Of a DNA stretch of 64,000 nt, positions 46,878 through 58,141 are shown piece by piece (within the stretch, counting starts at the first letter, position 1; each line of letters begins with the position of its first letter). Source of the stretch: Euphorbia lathyris (taxonomy: Eukaryota; Streptophyta; Magnoliopsida; Malpighiales; Euphorbiaceae). The DNA lies in assembly GCF_963576675.1 (NCBI RefSeq), contig NC_088911.1, forward strand, positions 81,435,256 through 81,499,255, written 5' to 3'. The notes below the pieces were generated by a model, which saw only the letters and a list, made by a program, of their open reading frames with translations, did no database searches and was not told the DNA's origin. The position numbers were made by a program, and so were the translations under genes.

Positions 46878-47873
46878 AAAAAAGAATTATCATTTTTCTA
46901 ACAGCATGCCACATCATCAAAATCCCATCAAATCCAATTACCTTTTTTTTTCTTACGATTAAACTCTTCCAATTCATACCTTTTGTCATATAATATCACT
47001 AACAATTTTTACATTTAAAAAAAAATGTTCTGTTTGTGAGAGCATGCAACATCATCAAAATGGCATCTAAAATTCTCTTCTAATCTTCTTTCTGTTTCTG
47101 TTATTATATGTAATATAGATTTCATGATTTATATAATATGTACTTATATGTTGTTTGATAGAAATAAAAATTAAGTGCTGAAAAAATATAAAATTAAATA
47201 CTGAATTTTAAATACCGAATATAAACAATTAGTTGATAATACAAACACACGTGAATTACCTTAAAAAATCACATTTAAATTAAATAAGTGCTTAATTTTT
47301 AATTTAAATGATTAGATGAGTTATCAAACAAGGTATTGGCCTAAAATTTCAATTGGGTTTAATAACCGTATGTTCTTATCTAATTGATTCAATAACCTGT
47401 CCAGTTACAATCAATATCTCTATAATCTCGTCTAATTGCATTGGATAACCCAAAAATTCAACTGTCCCGTGAACTTTCAAAATTTCCTAATTTGTTGTCT
47501 ATTTATCACATTCTTTTGATACGTGACGAGCATTTTGAGACATGACGGAGCGTGTCTTCCATTTTCAGCATGCAACAAATTTTATTAAGAATTATGAGGT
47601 TATTAGATACAATACGTGGGATCATTTGTAACTTTTAGAAATTCAGATGTTGCCCCTATACTCCAAAACTTTCCCTCCACTCTGAACTTTTTATTTGTTG
47701 AGTCATATCCTCTGCACATAATAATTAAGATACTATATTTGCCATTTTATACAACTTAGCACATGACCTGTGTATGGTAACCAAATTAGCTATAAATTAC
47801 ACCCCTCTTCTCTCTTGCTCTCTCTTCAGATTATCAAAAAAAGACACAAATTCAATTTTCAAACCCTGAATCT
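46878..47873 (+). promoter_or_regulatory. Upstream flank and promoter of copy I
   Basis: TATA box at 47790-47797. Matches the region upstream of C. Confidence 0.6.
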
Positions 47874-48389
47874 ATGGCTGGTTATTGGTGGAATTCCAAC
47901 AATCTTCCTACAAGCACGTACGCCGGCGCTCCACAAATCGCCTGTCGAATTTCTAACCAGGTTTTTGTGAGCACTGAAGCTTTTCTTCATCACATCGAAA
48001 TTCACATGTCTACGGATCATGATGGTTCTTCTGTTTCTGCCTCTAGAAGGATGCAACAGCCACCACCGTCTCTTAATGCTTCCGGTGGTGGCTTGAGCCG
48101 TCTCTCCGGTCAAAGAAACAACTTCAGTGTTCCCATTCCAAATGTTTACAGTACTATGTTTAATCCGAATCATAATCAGTTTATTCATCCCCGGGCAGCC
48201 CCAGACATGTACTCTCCTTTTCCAACTGTGAGGAACAACTACGGGTTTGGGTCACAAAGTTTCCCTATCCCTTTTCAGGCTCCGAGGAAATTCACCCAGC
48301 CATTTCTTCAGCAGCTGTAGAAACCCTTGATCCCTATTTCTGATTCTGATTCTGAGTTTGAAGTGCTAGACTTGAACTTGAAGCTGTAG
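47874..48389 (+). pseudogene. Zinc finger / EAR protein, copy I (C27S and nonsense at codon 149)
   Basis: The frame is open for 148 residues and stops at TAG 48318-48320, where other copies have GAG (E149). The EAR motif is lost, though its DNA remains undamaged to 48389. The second zinc ligand is replaced (C27S, CRIS in place of CRIC), so the finger should not fold normally. F86V and P100H are further private changes. C27S is shared with copy C, so it arose before the large duplication. With both functional modules hit, this copy is most likely a dead gene, although promoter and 3' UTR remain. Confidence 0.85.
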
Positions 48390-49239
48390 AGCAGAATAAA
48401 GATTATGGTTTTGTTCAGGACAATACCTAACCCTAGCTATGGCTATGGTTAGGTTCGATGTATTTTTATTTCAATGAAACAATAAATATTATAATCAGAA
48501 AAAGAAAATATATGTAAGCCTTTTTTAAAACATTGCTTTTTTTCCTTTTTGAGTTCACATTTTTGTATGCTATGAATTCAATCTATTTTGTCTCCTTTAA
48601 TTACCAATTTTTGTCATTTGATTATCAAATTAAATCTTGTTTTTTTTTCTTCAAAAATCTACCTAGTGAAGTAATTTAATTTATTGACATAAAGGCTAAA
48701 TTTCACTTTAATATTTTATGAAAAGTATATAAATTTTATAAATTTACTCCTAACCTTTTCAAGTAAAATCAATTTTAATCATTTTTTTTTCTTTTTTTTT
48801 TCAAAAAGCTACCTAGTGAAGTAATTTAATTTATTGACATAAAGGCTAAATTCCTCTCTAATATTTTCTGAAAAGTACATATTTGACTCTAACATATGAA
48901 ATTGTATAAATTTATTAGTAACCTTTTCAAGCAAAATCAATTTTAATTCTTTTTTTCTTTCAAAAATCTACCTAGTGAAGTAATTTAATTTATTGGGATA
49001 AAAGCGAAATTTGTTACGCGCATTTTCAGAAAAATATAGATTCGACTCTAACATATGAAATGGTATATATTTACTCCTAACTATTTTAAGCAAAATCAAT
49101 GTTACTTGTCCAGGGGCAGAACTCCATAGGGGGATAGTCCTTGAAATTTGTTTCAAAATAATTTTCAAGCCCACTTTGTTAAAGAGTGAAAGACATGAAG
49201 AGGGGTTGTTGTAGATGTGACAATTATTGAATTTTTTTT
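48390..49239. repeat. 3' flank of copy I: hairpin, polyA signal, triple repeat
   Basis: Perfect hairpin at 48425-48454. Triple repeats about 48651-49120. This flank is what copy C has lost. Confidence 0.6.
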
Positions 49240-49377
49240 TACTGTATTCCAGGAGTAATACACCAATCAGTCAAAATAATTGTACATACCGCTTCATGGG
49301 AGATGATTTGTGTAAGGAAAAAAATGTACATGTGACATTAATTGATTTGTTAGGTGTATTACTCCTAGAGTATTCTA
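49240..49377. mobile_element. Small MITE (unit I)
   Basis: Same element and site as 5272-5409. Confidence 0.55.
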
Positions 49378-50307
49378 AATTTTTTTCTTATTATTGAGTT
49401 AGTGTCGTGTTCGTGTCATATCAAATATCGAGTTGATATGAAATGAGTCAACTCTAACTCAACTCAAAAAAATTTGTGTTATAACTATATATTAACCAAA
49501 TTGGGTTAGTAATTTTGTATTGTGCTTTCGGATCATATGTAATTTTACTATGTACATATGTTAATGATGTCATTTAAAAATATAGTAGGATATAGTAATA
49601 GTTCTAAATAATTTATGTCGTTTTTGGATTAGCAGCTTAACTATGACCATCCAAAAATCCGCTAATATATCATTTTACTTCGTGTAATGTGTTTATAAGT
49701 CGCATGCAAAAATATGGAAGGTTCAAGCCATTTTTGCAATTAGTAATTGTAATTTTATTACGTTTACTAATTAAATGAAATATAAACACATTAGAGAATA
49801 TGATAATAATTTTAAATATTCATGACATTTTCGAGTTAGCAGGTCAACACCAATTCAACCCTAAGATTTATGTATCACTTTTCTCTCAACTAAAAAATTA
49901 CTCCTTACCTACTAAACTAAATTCAAACACTATAATTACATATCGAGTAATCGATCGCGTATAAATTTATCATTCCTAGGTTGTTATTGGTAAGATATAT
50001 AGGAATAAAAGATAGAAATAAGGTCGAACTATGAAGTTTTAATTTTTTTTAAATGACTCGTCGATGAACAACGATTGTTTCATTAAGTTGAACCTCGGCT
50101 CATCTAATGTCCTGGTTCTGCCACTACTGCTATATAATAGAAAATTTGAATGAACTAACTTGACAATTATTAAACTGTCATATCAGACATTTCCAAACAT
50201 ATTAATTTGTCGATAAACTGAAGTAGTTTTGCACATTTTTGTGGTTATTATTTCTAACTATATTAGTAACATAGTAAACATTTTAGACACTTTGACAAAA
50301 AAAAAAG
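49378..50307. other. AT-rich spacer, unit I
   Basis: Nothing recognisable. Confidence 0.6.
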
Positions 50308-50635
50308 TGAGAGAGAGAGAGAGAGGTGGAATGGTTAAGAAGCAAACGGAGAAGAGAATTTGACGAAGGGAAAATCAATCAGTGACAGGTCTCACTACAC
50401 TGATAAACAGGCTGAAAGAGAATGGTGGAGATCGGCAACAAGACTTCATCAGCAGCGGCAATCTGAGTGAGGCAATCGGAGTGATGGAAAATGGAGGAGG
50501 GAGATGGAGAACGTGTTTTGCGGTGAAAGAGAGTTTTTATTTGATGAGCTGTTATAAGTGAAGGACATGTGTCAATTAGTATATGGAAGGTTCTTTTAGT
50601 GAGTTGGAGGACCGGGACCTTCCTATAAATTCCCC
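50308..50635 (-). other. GA tract and minus-strand leader-like segment, unit I
   Basis: Full-length version. The 14204-14293 remnant in unit C corresponds to its last 90 bp. Confidence 0.35.
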
Positions 50636-51402
50636 ACCTAATATAGGATCATTATATATGAGCAAACGGGGGGCAATCATAACTTGATACAGAGACTACA
50701 TAATAACTATAAATCTAGCCATGCTTTTTGTCATTATATATGGTCAAACGATGGGTAATCATGACTCGATATAAACGTATTAAATAGAAAAAAAAACTAT
50801 GAGTTATGCTTAAATGTTAGAAGATGAAAAAAGTATTTCATTGTGGTATTAATACCAAACCACTTCAAAAAAAAAAAAAAACTCTAATGTCATTTGCCTT
50901 TATAAAAAGGGTCAAATATATGAATATCATAATTAAGTACAAAATTACAACTAAGTCATATCACTAAATTTAATTCTTAATATGTCATTATTCTCTCTAT
51001 ATATTATGATTTTATACCATAATTTAAAAATTATAGACTCAAATTCAGAAATTATAAACCTTAGAAAATATATTCTAGACTTCTAATTTATAAACTCTAA
51101 TCCTTGAAATATATTAAAATACTGATTTTACTAGTTTGATATAATCCAAAATTATAACTTGTCATAGTTGTAAATAGTTTTTAAAATATGAATTTTCTGG
51201 GTAATTTTCCCTTATAAAAATGTCATTAACCACATTCAATTCACTCTTAAACAAATTGATTTTTTCAATTTTTTTCTTACTATTAACTCTTCCAATTCTT
51301 TTCTTAAAAAAAACCCTTCCAAATCTTGTCTTTTGTTCTATAATATCACTAACAATTTTTACATTTAAAAAAATAATAACTAACAATTTATAAAAAAAAG
51401 AA
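50636..51402. other. AT-rich spacer before MITE, unit I-J
   Basis: No gene; matches 14294-15060. Confidence 0.6.
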
Positions 51403-52205
51403 GAGTTAAGATGCAAAAATACCCCTAACGTTTTGGGCCAGGAGCAATTTTATCCCTGACGTCTAAAATGGTGCAATTTTTACCCCTAACGTTGGAAGTC
51501 AAGAGCAATTTTACCCCTAACGTTGGAAGTCATGAGCAACTTTACCCCTAACGTTAATAAATTGGGTCGATTTGAGAAATAATTCATCAAACTGTCTTCT
51601 CGCTCATGAATCTTGTTATCTACACTTCATATGTGTGTTATTTTATCAGTAACAAATCACAAACATTCATTGGAATGTGAAAAAAATAAAAAAAAATTTT
51701 ACCACTAACGTTGGAAGTCAAGAGCAATTTTACCCCTAACGTTGGAAGTCATGAGCAATTTTACCCCTAACGTTAATAAATTGGGTCGATTTGAGAAATA
51801 ATTCATCAAACTGTCTTCTCGCTCATGAATCTTGTTATCTACACTTCATATGTGTGTTATTTTATCAGTAACAAATCACAAACATTCATTGGAATGTGAG
51901 AAAAATAAAAAAATATACTGTCTTTTTTGTACGGATTAGATAAAAAAAAAATTCTAAAAATCCACCGAATTTATAAATATTAATCTCAAATTCTATTATT
52001 AAATTATAAAAAATATGAAATCCTTTTTTTAGACGAATTATTATGCAATTGGTGCAGAATAATGAATAAAAATATCTGTATTTTATAATAGTGTCTGAAA
52101 TTGACCAAATTTATCAACGTTAGGGGTAAAATTGCACCATTTTAGACGTTAGGGGTAAAATTGCTCCTAGCCCAAAACGTTAGGGATATTTTTGCACCTT
52201 AACCT
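51403..52205. mobile_element. Mutator-like MITE with 219-bp internal duplication (upstream of J)
   Basis: Same duplication as 15061-15863 (TAACGTTGG at 51487 and 51706). Confidence 0.8.
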
Positions 52206-53193
52206 AAAAAAGAATTATCATTTTTCTAAGAGCATGCCACATCATCAAAATCCCATCAAATCCAATTACCTTTTTTTTTTCTTACGATTAAACTCTTCCA
52301 ATTCATACCTTTTGTTCTATAATATCACTAACAATTTTTACATTTAAAAATAATGTTCTGTTTGTAAGAGCATCATCAAAATGGCATCTAAAATTCTCTT
52401 CTAATCTTCTTTCTGTTTCTGTTATTATATGTAATATAGATTTCCTGATTTATATAATCTGTACTTATATGTTGTTTGATAGAAATAAAAATTAAGTGCT
52501 GAAAAAATATAAAATTAAATACTGAATTTTAAATACCGAATATAAACAATTATTTGATAATACAAACACACGTGAATTACCTTAAAAAATCACATTTAAA
52601 TTAAATAAGTGCTTAATTTTTAATTTAAATGATTAGATGAGTTATCAAACAAGGTATTGGCCTAAAATTTCAATTGGGTTTAATAACCCTATGTTCTTAT
52701 CTAATTGATTCAATAACCTGTCCAGTTACATTCAATATCTCCATAATCTCGTCTAATTGCATTGGATATCCCAAAAATTCAACTGTCCCGTGAACTTTCA
52801 AAATTTCCTAATTTGTTGTCTATTTATCACATTCTTTTGATACGTGACGAGCATTTTGAGACATGACGGAGCGTGTCTTCCATTTTCAGCATGCAACAAA
52901 TTTTATTAAAAATTATGAGGTTATTAGATACAATACGTGGGATCATTTGTAACTTTTAGAAATTCAGATGTTGCCCCTATACTCCAAAACTTTCCCTCCA
53001 CTCTGAACTTTTTATTTGATGAGTCATATCATCTGCACATAATAATTAAGATACTATATTTGCCATTTTATACAACTTAGCACATGACCTGTGTATGGTA
53101 ACCAAATTAGCTATAAATTACACCCCTCTTCTCTCTTGCCCTCTCTTCAGATTATCAAAAAAAGACACAAATTCAATTTCAAACCCTGAATCT
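52206..53193 (+). promoter_or_regulatory. Upstream flank and promoter of copy J
   Basis: TATA box at 53111-53118. Same 1-base leader deletion as copy D. Confidence 0.6.
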
Positions 53194-53709
53194 ATGACTG
53201 GATATTGGTGGAATTCCAACAATCTTCCTACAAGCACGTACGCCGGCGCTCCACAAATCGCCTGTCGAATTTGTAACGAGGTTTTTGTGAGCACTGAAGC
53301 TTTTCTTCATCACATCGAAATTCACATGTCTACCGATCATGATGGTTCTTCTGTTTCTACCTCCAGAAGGATGCAGCAGCCACCACCGTCTCTTAATGCT
53401 TCCGGTAGTGGCTTGAGCCGTCTCTCGGGTCAAAGAAACAACTTCAGTTTTCCCATTCCAAATGTTTACAGTACTATGTTTAATCCGAATCCTAATCAGT
53501 TTATTCATCCCCGGCCAGCCCCAGACATGTACTCTCCTTTTCCAACTGTGAGGAATAACTACGGGTTTGGGTCACAAAGTTTCCCTATCCCTTTTCAGGC
53601 TCCGAGGAAATTCACCCAACCATTTCTTCAGCAGCTGGAGAAACCCTTGATCCCTATTTCTGATTCTGATTCTGAGTTTGAAGTGCTAGACTTGAACTTG
53701 AAGCTGTAG
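53194..53709 (+). CDS. Single C2H2 zinc finger / EAR-motif protein, copy J (intact)
   Basis: The predicted protein has 171 residues, with intact finger ligands and C-terminal DLNLKL. It is the partner of copy D and shares T2, W5, E29, T56, S72 and P108. It has Pro at 98, where D has Leu. The start at 53194 agrees with all other copies; an in-frame ATG 99 nt earlier lies upstream of the TATA box and is not chosen. The polyA signal is present, but about 490 bp after the stop the native flank is cut off by a gypsy pol fragment. Likely function as for copy A. Confidence 0.85.
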   Translation: MTGYWWNSNNLPTSTYAGAPQIACRICNEVFVSTEAFLHHIEIHMSTDHDGSSVSTSRRMQQPPPSLNASGSGLSRLSGQRNNFSFPIPNVYSTMFNPNPNQFIHPRPAPDMYSPFPTVRNNYGFGSQSFPIPFQAPRKFTQPFLQQLEKPLIPISDSDSEFEVLDLNLKL

Positions 53710-54201
53710 AGCAGTATAAAGATTAGGGTTTTGTTCAGGACAATACCTAACCCTAGTTATGGCTATGGTTAGGTTCGATGTATTTTTATTTCAATGAAAC
53801 AATAAATATTATAATCAGAAAAAGAAAATATATGCAAGCCTTTTTTAAAACATTGCTTTTTTTCCTTTCTGAGTTCACAGTTTTGTATGCTATGAATTCA
53901 ATCTATTTTGTCTCCTTTAATTACCAATTTTTGTCATTTGATTATCAAATTAAATCTTTTTTTTTTCAAAAATCTACCTAGTGAAGTAATTTAATTTATT
54001 GACATAAAGGCTAAATTTCACTTTAATATTTTATGAAAAGTATATAAATTTTATAAATTTACCCCTAACCTTTTCAAGTAAAATCAATTTTAATCCTTTT
54101 TTTCTTTTTTTTTCAAAAAGCTACCTAGTGAAGTAATTTAATTTATTGACATAAAGGCTAAATTCCTCTCTAATATTTTCTGAAAAGTACATATTTGACT
54201 C
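53710..54201. repeat. 3' flank of copy J, truncated
   Basis: Hairpin at 53745-53774, with G-T in place of G-C in the inner stem. AATAAA follows. Only one complete and one partial ~150-bp repeat remain before the junction TTTGACTC / gypsy at about 54201. Confidence 0.65.
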
Positions 54202-56301
54202 AAGGTGGTGGTGCGAGAAGAAGAAGGGCAACAATATCCAGTGTAGTACGTGAGCAAAGTCCTGAAGGATGCAGAACTTCGGTATTCGAAGTTGGACAAA
54301 ATGGCCCTCGCAGTGATAACCACGGCGGCTAGATTGAAACCATACTTTCAGGCGCATACCATCATTGTGAGAACTGGCATCCCAATGCGAAAGGTATTAC
54401 AGAAACCTGACTCATCCGGCCGGTTGATGGAATGGTCAATTCGCCTGGGAGAATTCGATATTCGCTATGAAGGGAGACCAGCGCTAAAGAGCCAAGTACT
54501 CGCCGATTTCGTGAACGAATTCACCTGGGATGACGATGAATGTCCGAAGGCACAAAAAGAAGAGTGGAGCATGTACACAGATGGGGCATTATCTACAGAT
54601 GGAGCTGGGCTGGGAGTCGTCATCAAGGGCCCGGAGGTTATTCGCCTGTGCTATGCAGCAAAATTAACTTTCAAAACTACCAATAATGCCGCAGAGTATG
54701 AAGCAATGATATGCGGATTGAAGTTGCTCAATGAACTCACCCCAGAAAGAGTGGTAATCTACAACGATTCCAAACTCATGATAAACCAGATCACAAAAAA
54801 TTATCTGGTGACACAGGAGGGGCTAGTAAAATACCATCAGGTAGTCGGCAGATTGACACAAGAGTTAACGCACAAGGGAGTCGTTTGGGAGATGGTGCAT
54901 GTTCCGCGAGGCCAAAATGCAAAGGCTGATGAATTGGCAAAAGCAGCGGCAAGTAGAGAACCATGGAGTCAAAAGGCATGCAATTTGGAAATAAAATCGG
55001 CACCAGCATTCGAGGTCGATCAGATTATGGTCATCGAAGAACTGGAAGACGATGAAGATTGGTGGATACCCATTCGCCAATATCTGGAGCAGGGAGATTT
55101 ACCGGTTGATAAGAGCTTAGCCAGAAAGCTAATTGGGCAGTCAGCTCGATACTCAATTCGGGATGGAACTTTGTATCGGAAATCGGACACATGTCCATGG
55201 TTGAAATGCATTAGTCGCAACGAAGGAGACTACGTGCTGCGAGAATTACATGAAGGAATTTGTGGCGCGCACGAAGCTTCGGCGGCGTTGGCAAGAAAGG
55301 TCAAACTGATGGGATACTACTGGCCCAAGGTGGTGGAAGATTCCCAGAAGATGGTTGCGGAATGTCACAATTGTCAAATACATGCGAATGAAAAGCATGT
55401 TCCCGGAGCCGAACAAATCGCTATAATGACGGCGTGGCCATTCGCAACATGGGGAATCGATATAGTGGGTCCATTCCCAGAAACGACAAAGAAAAGGAAG
55501 TACTTGATAGTCGCAGTTGACCACTTCAGTAAATGGGTAGAAGCGGAGGCAGTAACCGCACAAACACCTGAGCGAATGATCGAGTTCTTACGAGAGAACA
55601 TTATCATGCGATTTGGAATCCCGCAAAAGCTTATAACCGACAATGGCACCCAGTTTAACTGTGCCAAGTTCAAAGCATACTGCGAAAGCATGGGGATCAA
55701 AAATCATTTTTCTTCCGTAAACCATCCCCAATCAAATGGTATGACGGAGGTTACCAACTGGGCCATGATTCAAGGCATCAAGAAGCGGCTAGGAGATAAA
55801 AAAACAGGTTGGGCGGATGAGATACCCCATATGTTGTGGGCATACAGAACCTCTATAAAGGCAGCAACAGGCGAAACACCTTTCTCGCTAGTTTATGGAG
55901 CCGAAGCAGTCCTACCTGTTGAAATCAAGTCGTCCACAGATCGGATAATTTATTATTGCGACACACAAAATCCTATCAACATTAGAGATGCTTTGGATTC
56001 TGTGGAGGAACGAAGAGAAAAAGCTTACATGCGAATGACAGTATACCGCAATAGAATCAAGAAATATCATGACAGAAGAGTGCAAAAAGTAATAATCAAC
56101 GAGAACGACTTGGTCTTGAAAAAAGCGGATAAAATACAATCCAGAGATGGCAAATGCAAGCTGGGCATCAACTGGATCGGACCATACAAAGTATCCAAGA
56201 AGCTGGGACCAGCCACTTTTGAAATAGAAGAAATGAGCGGAAAGAAGCTCCCACGCACCTAGAATCTAGAGAATCTACGCCTATATAAAAAGGCCGAGTA
56301 G
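54202..56301 (+). pseudogene. Ty3/gypsy (Tat-type) pol fragment: RNase H, second RNase H, integrase
   Basis: A 5'-truncated retrotransposon polyprotein. Numbering from 54250, residues 1-90 are the end of the reverse-transcriptase-linked RNase H. Residues 105-235 are a second RNase H with D111, E149, D173 and D227, as known for the plant Tat lineage. Residues 334-375 form the integrase HHCC finger (H334, H341, C372, C375). The DDE core has D404, D464 and E500, with 35 residues between the last two. No chromodomain is seen. In-frame stops occur at 54244-54246 (TAG in a conserved tyrosine-rich stretch) and 56260-56262 (TAG where TGG is expected). Reading past the second adds 12 codons to a stop at 56299-56301. 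gag, protease and reverse transcriptase are missing, so it is dead. Confidence 0.92.
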
Positions 56302-56490
56302 TTCGAGGAAATGACGAGTACTCTTTTTCCTTTTATGAGTTTTTCCCATTGGGTTTTCTGATAAAAGGTTTTAATGAGGCTTTGATCCCACACAGTTGGT
56401 GTACCTATGTAATAAACCTTTTCTCTTTATCAATAAAGGTATTCAATTATTACATTTATTCAATATGTTACGCCCGAATGCGGATTGTTC
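56302..56490 (+). mobile_element. Gypsy 3' end region, probable LTR sequence
   Basis: Noncoding sequence after pol. A run reading CCCATTGGGTTTTCTGATAA and an AATAAAGG polyA-like signal near 56430-56450 resemble the R/U5 part of plant gypsy LTRs. The exact LTR borders are not visible because no second LTR is in the window. Confidence 0.55.
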
Positions 56491-56725
56491 TTAAAAACAC
56501 ATAAATGTGTTGCCTATTAAAGAAAGGCGGATGCATGGTTACGCATCACTCGCAAAACCCTTAGGGTTAAACTCAAAAAACACATAAATGTGTTGCCGAT
56601 TAAAGAAAGGCGGATGCATGATTACGCATCACTCGCAAAACCCTTAGGGTTAAACTCAAAAAACACATAAATGTGTTGCCTATTAAAGAAAGGCGGATGC
56701 ATGATTACGCATCACTCGCAAAACC
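56491..56725. repeat. 83-bp tandem repeats in the gypsy tail
   Basis: About 2.8 copies of the unit described at 29634-29854. This copy is continuous with the gypsy element, so it shows the origin of the patches in F and G. Confidence 0.9.
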
Positions 56726-57331
56726 TTATGATTAACCTTATGATTATATTATTTTCGAAAGAAAAATAATAGAGTAAGGCATAAAATTAAGCGAATAAAC
56801 GAGTACTCAAAAATTGCAAAAAGGGTTTGGCCACCCTAGCGAAAGCAAAAATTACTATGAAGAATTACAAGTATGAAGTCGGCAAAAGGCAAGGATCATA
56901 CATGAAAATAAAGTGACAATAATCGCACGTATAGGCAAAGCGGCAAGTTATCAATGATTAATTTATTATTTTATGGCTCTCAAAACAATTTGAATACAAT
57001 CTTTTAATTTGCTATTATTTAATAAGCACTCAACCTATAAATAATATAATAGTGGAGGTGAAATTTATAAATTATAACTTGGGAAGTATTAAATCAGAGA
57101 GAAAAAAACTGCACAAAGAGAAAAAGAGAAAAATAGTGGAAAGAGTATATCCCACATCGAAAAGAATAGACTTGAGCAAACCTATATGTGAGTATAAAAG
57201 CAAATGAGAGGATTGGGAAAGCAGGGGGACCACTTTGGTGAGCTCCAATGGAATTATTCTTTTGCCCTTTATTAAAGAATACCATGAGTTTTGTCTTTTA
57301 TTTAAAATTTGAAATTTTTTTTTTTTAAAAA
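56726..57331. mobile_element. Gypsy-linked tail sequence in J-K spacer
   Basis: Matches 29855-30448 and has the 12 bp that F lacks. Contains the USE-like and TATA pair at 57149-57200. No coding capacity is recognised. Confidence 0.6.
57149..57200 (+). promoter_or_regulatory. USE-like box plus TATA (second copy)
   Basis: ATCCCACATCG at 57149-57159 and TATAAAAG at 57193-57200, again 33 nt apart. Same interpretation and doubts as 30266-30317. Confidence 0.35.
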
Positions 57332-57508
57332 AATGTTACAGACCCGGGGTCACACCGGTTTCCGGTCGAACCGCCGGATTCCGGTTCAACCTCGGGTCAC
57401 TCCGGTTTGTTGAACTTTCAACAAACCGGAGAGGCTCGGACCGGTTGCCTAACTGGTTCCCGATTCAACCGGTCGAACCGGCCGGTCCGGTCCGAGTCTG
57501 ATAACATT
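57332..57508. mobile_element. CCGG-rich palindromic MITE-like element (J-K spacer)
   Basis: Second copy of 30449-30625. The palindrome at 57402-57429 is kept with a changed loop base (CT in place of CA), and a few C/T differences distinguish the copies. Confidence 0.55.
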
Positions 57509-58141
57509 GGTTGTGAAGAGTAGACAATGGTGAAAAGAGAAGCTTTCTCTCTCTCTCTTTCTCTCCCTTCTCCCTTCTGCGATGCCCCCCTTCTTAAATT
57601 CTAGCAACTTCCCTTCCTTATGTACACATTTCCCTCACTTAATTAATTCTAGGACCTTCTATATCTTCCTCCCATTATTTAAATTAGAGTTAGAAAATTA
57701 TTATTAGGTTTTACTAGACATGAAATTTATATTCTTTTATAAAATATATTATTTGATTAAATAAAAATGGTAATCTGTTAAAAAAAATGAAATAATAATG
57801 GTAGTAACTTGTAATATGAAATTATCATTAGTATATGGTAGTATAAGAAAACAAATTAAATGTATCATTAATAATATCGGATTATAAAATTTGAAAGGGT
57901 ATATTTTTCTTTAATTAAAAGGAATTTCCAAAATTCTAATTTAACCTCCAATTCTTGTAATTCGTGTAATTAAACCTCATTTATTACATTTTTATACCTA
58001 TTTGTTACTTATTATTTCGATTAAAAGATTAGTCTGACACTGTTATCTCGGGTCTAATCGAATTAAATGATGTTTTCGAAATGTTATTTCGAAAAATAAT
58101 TCAAATTGATATGCAATTTTCTTTGATTTTAATCATATACT
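57509..58141 (-). mobile_element. 3' LTR remnant (J-K spacer)
   Basis: 633 bp, same borders as 30626-31258. Confidence 0.8.
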
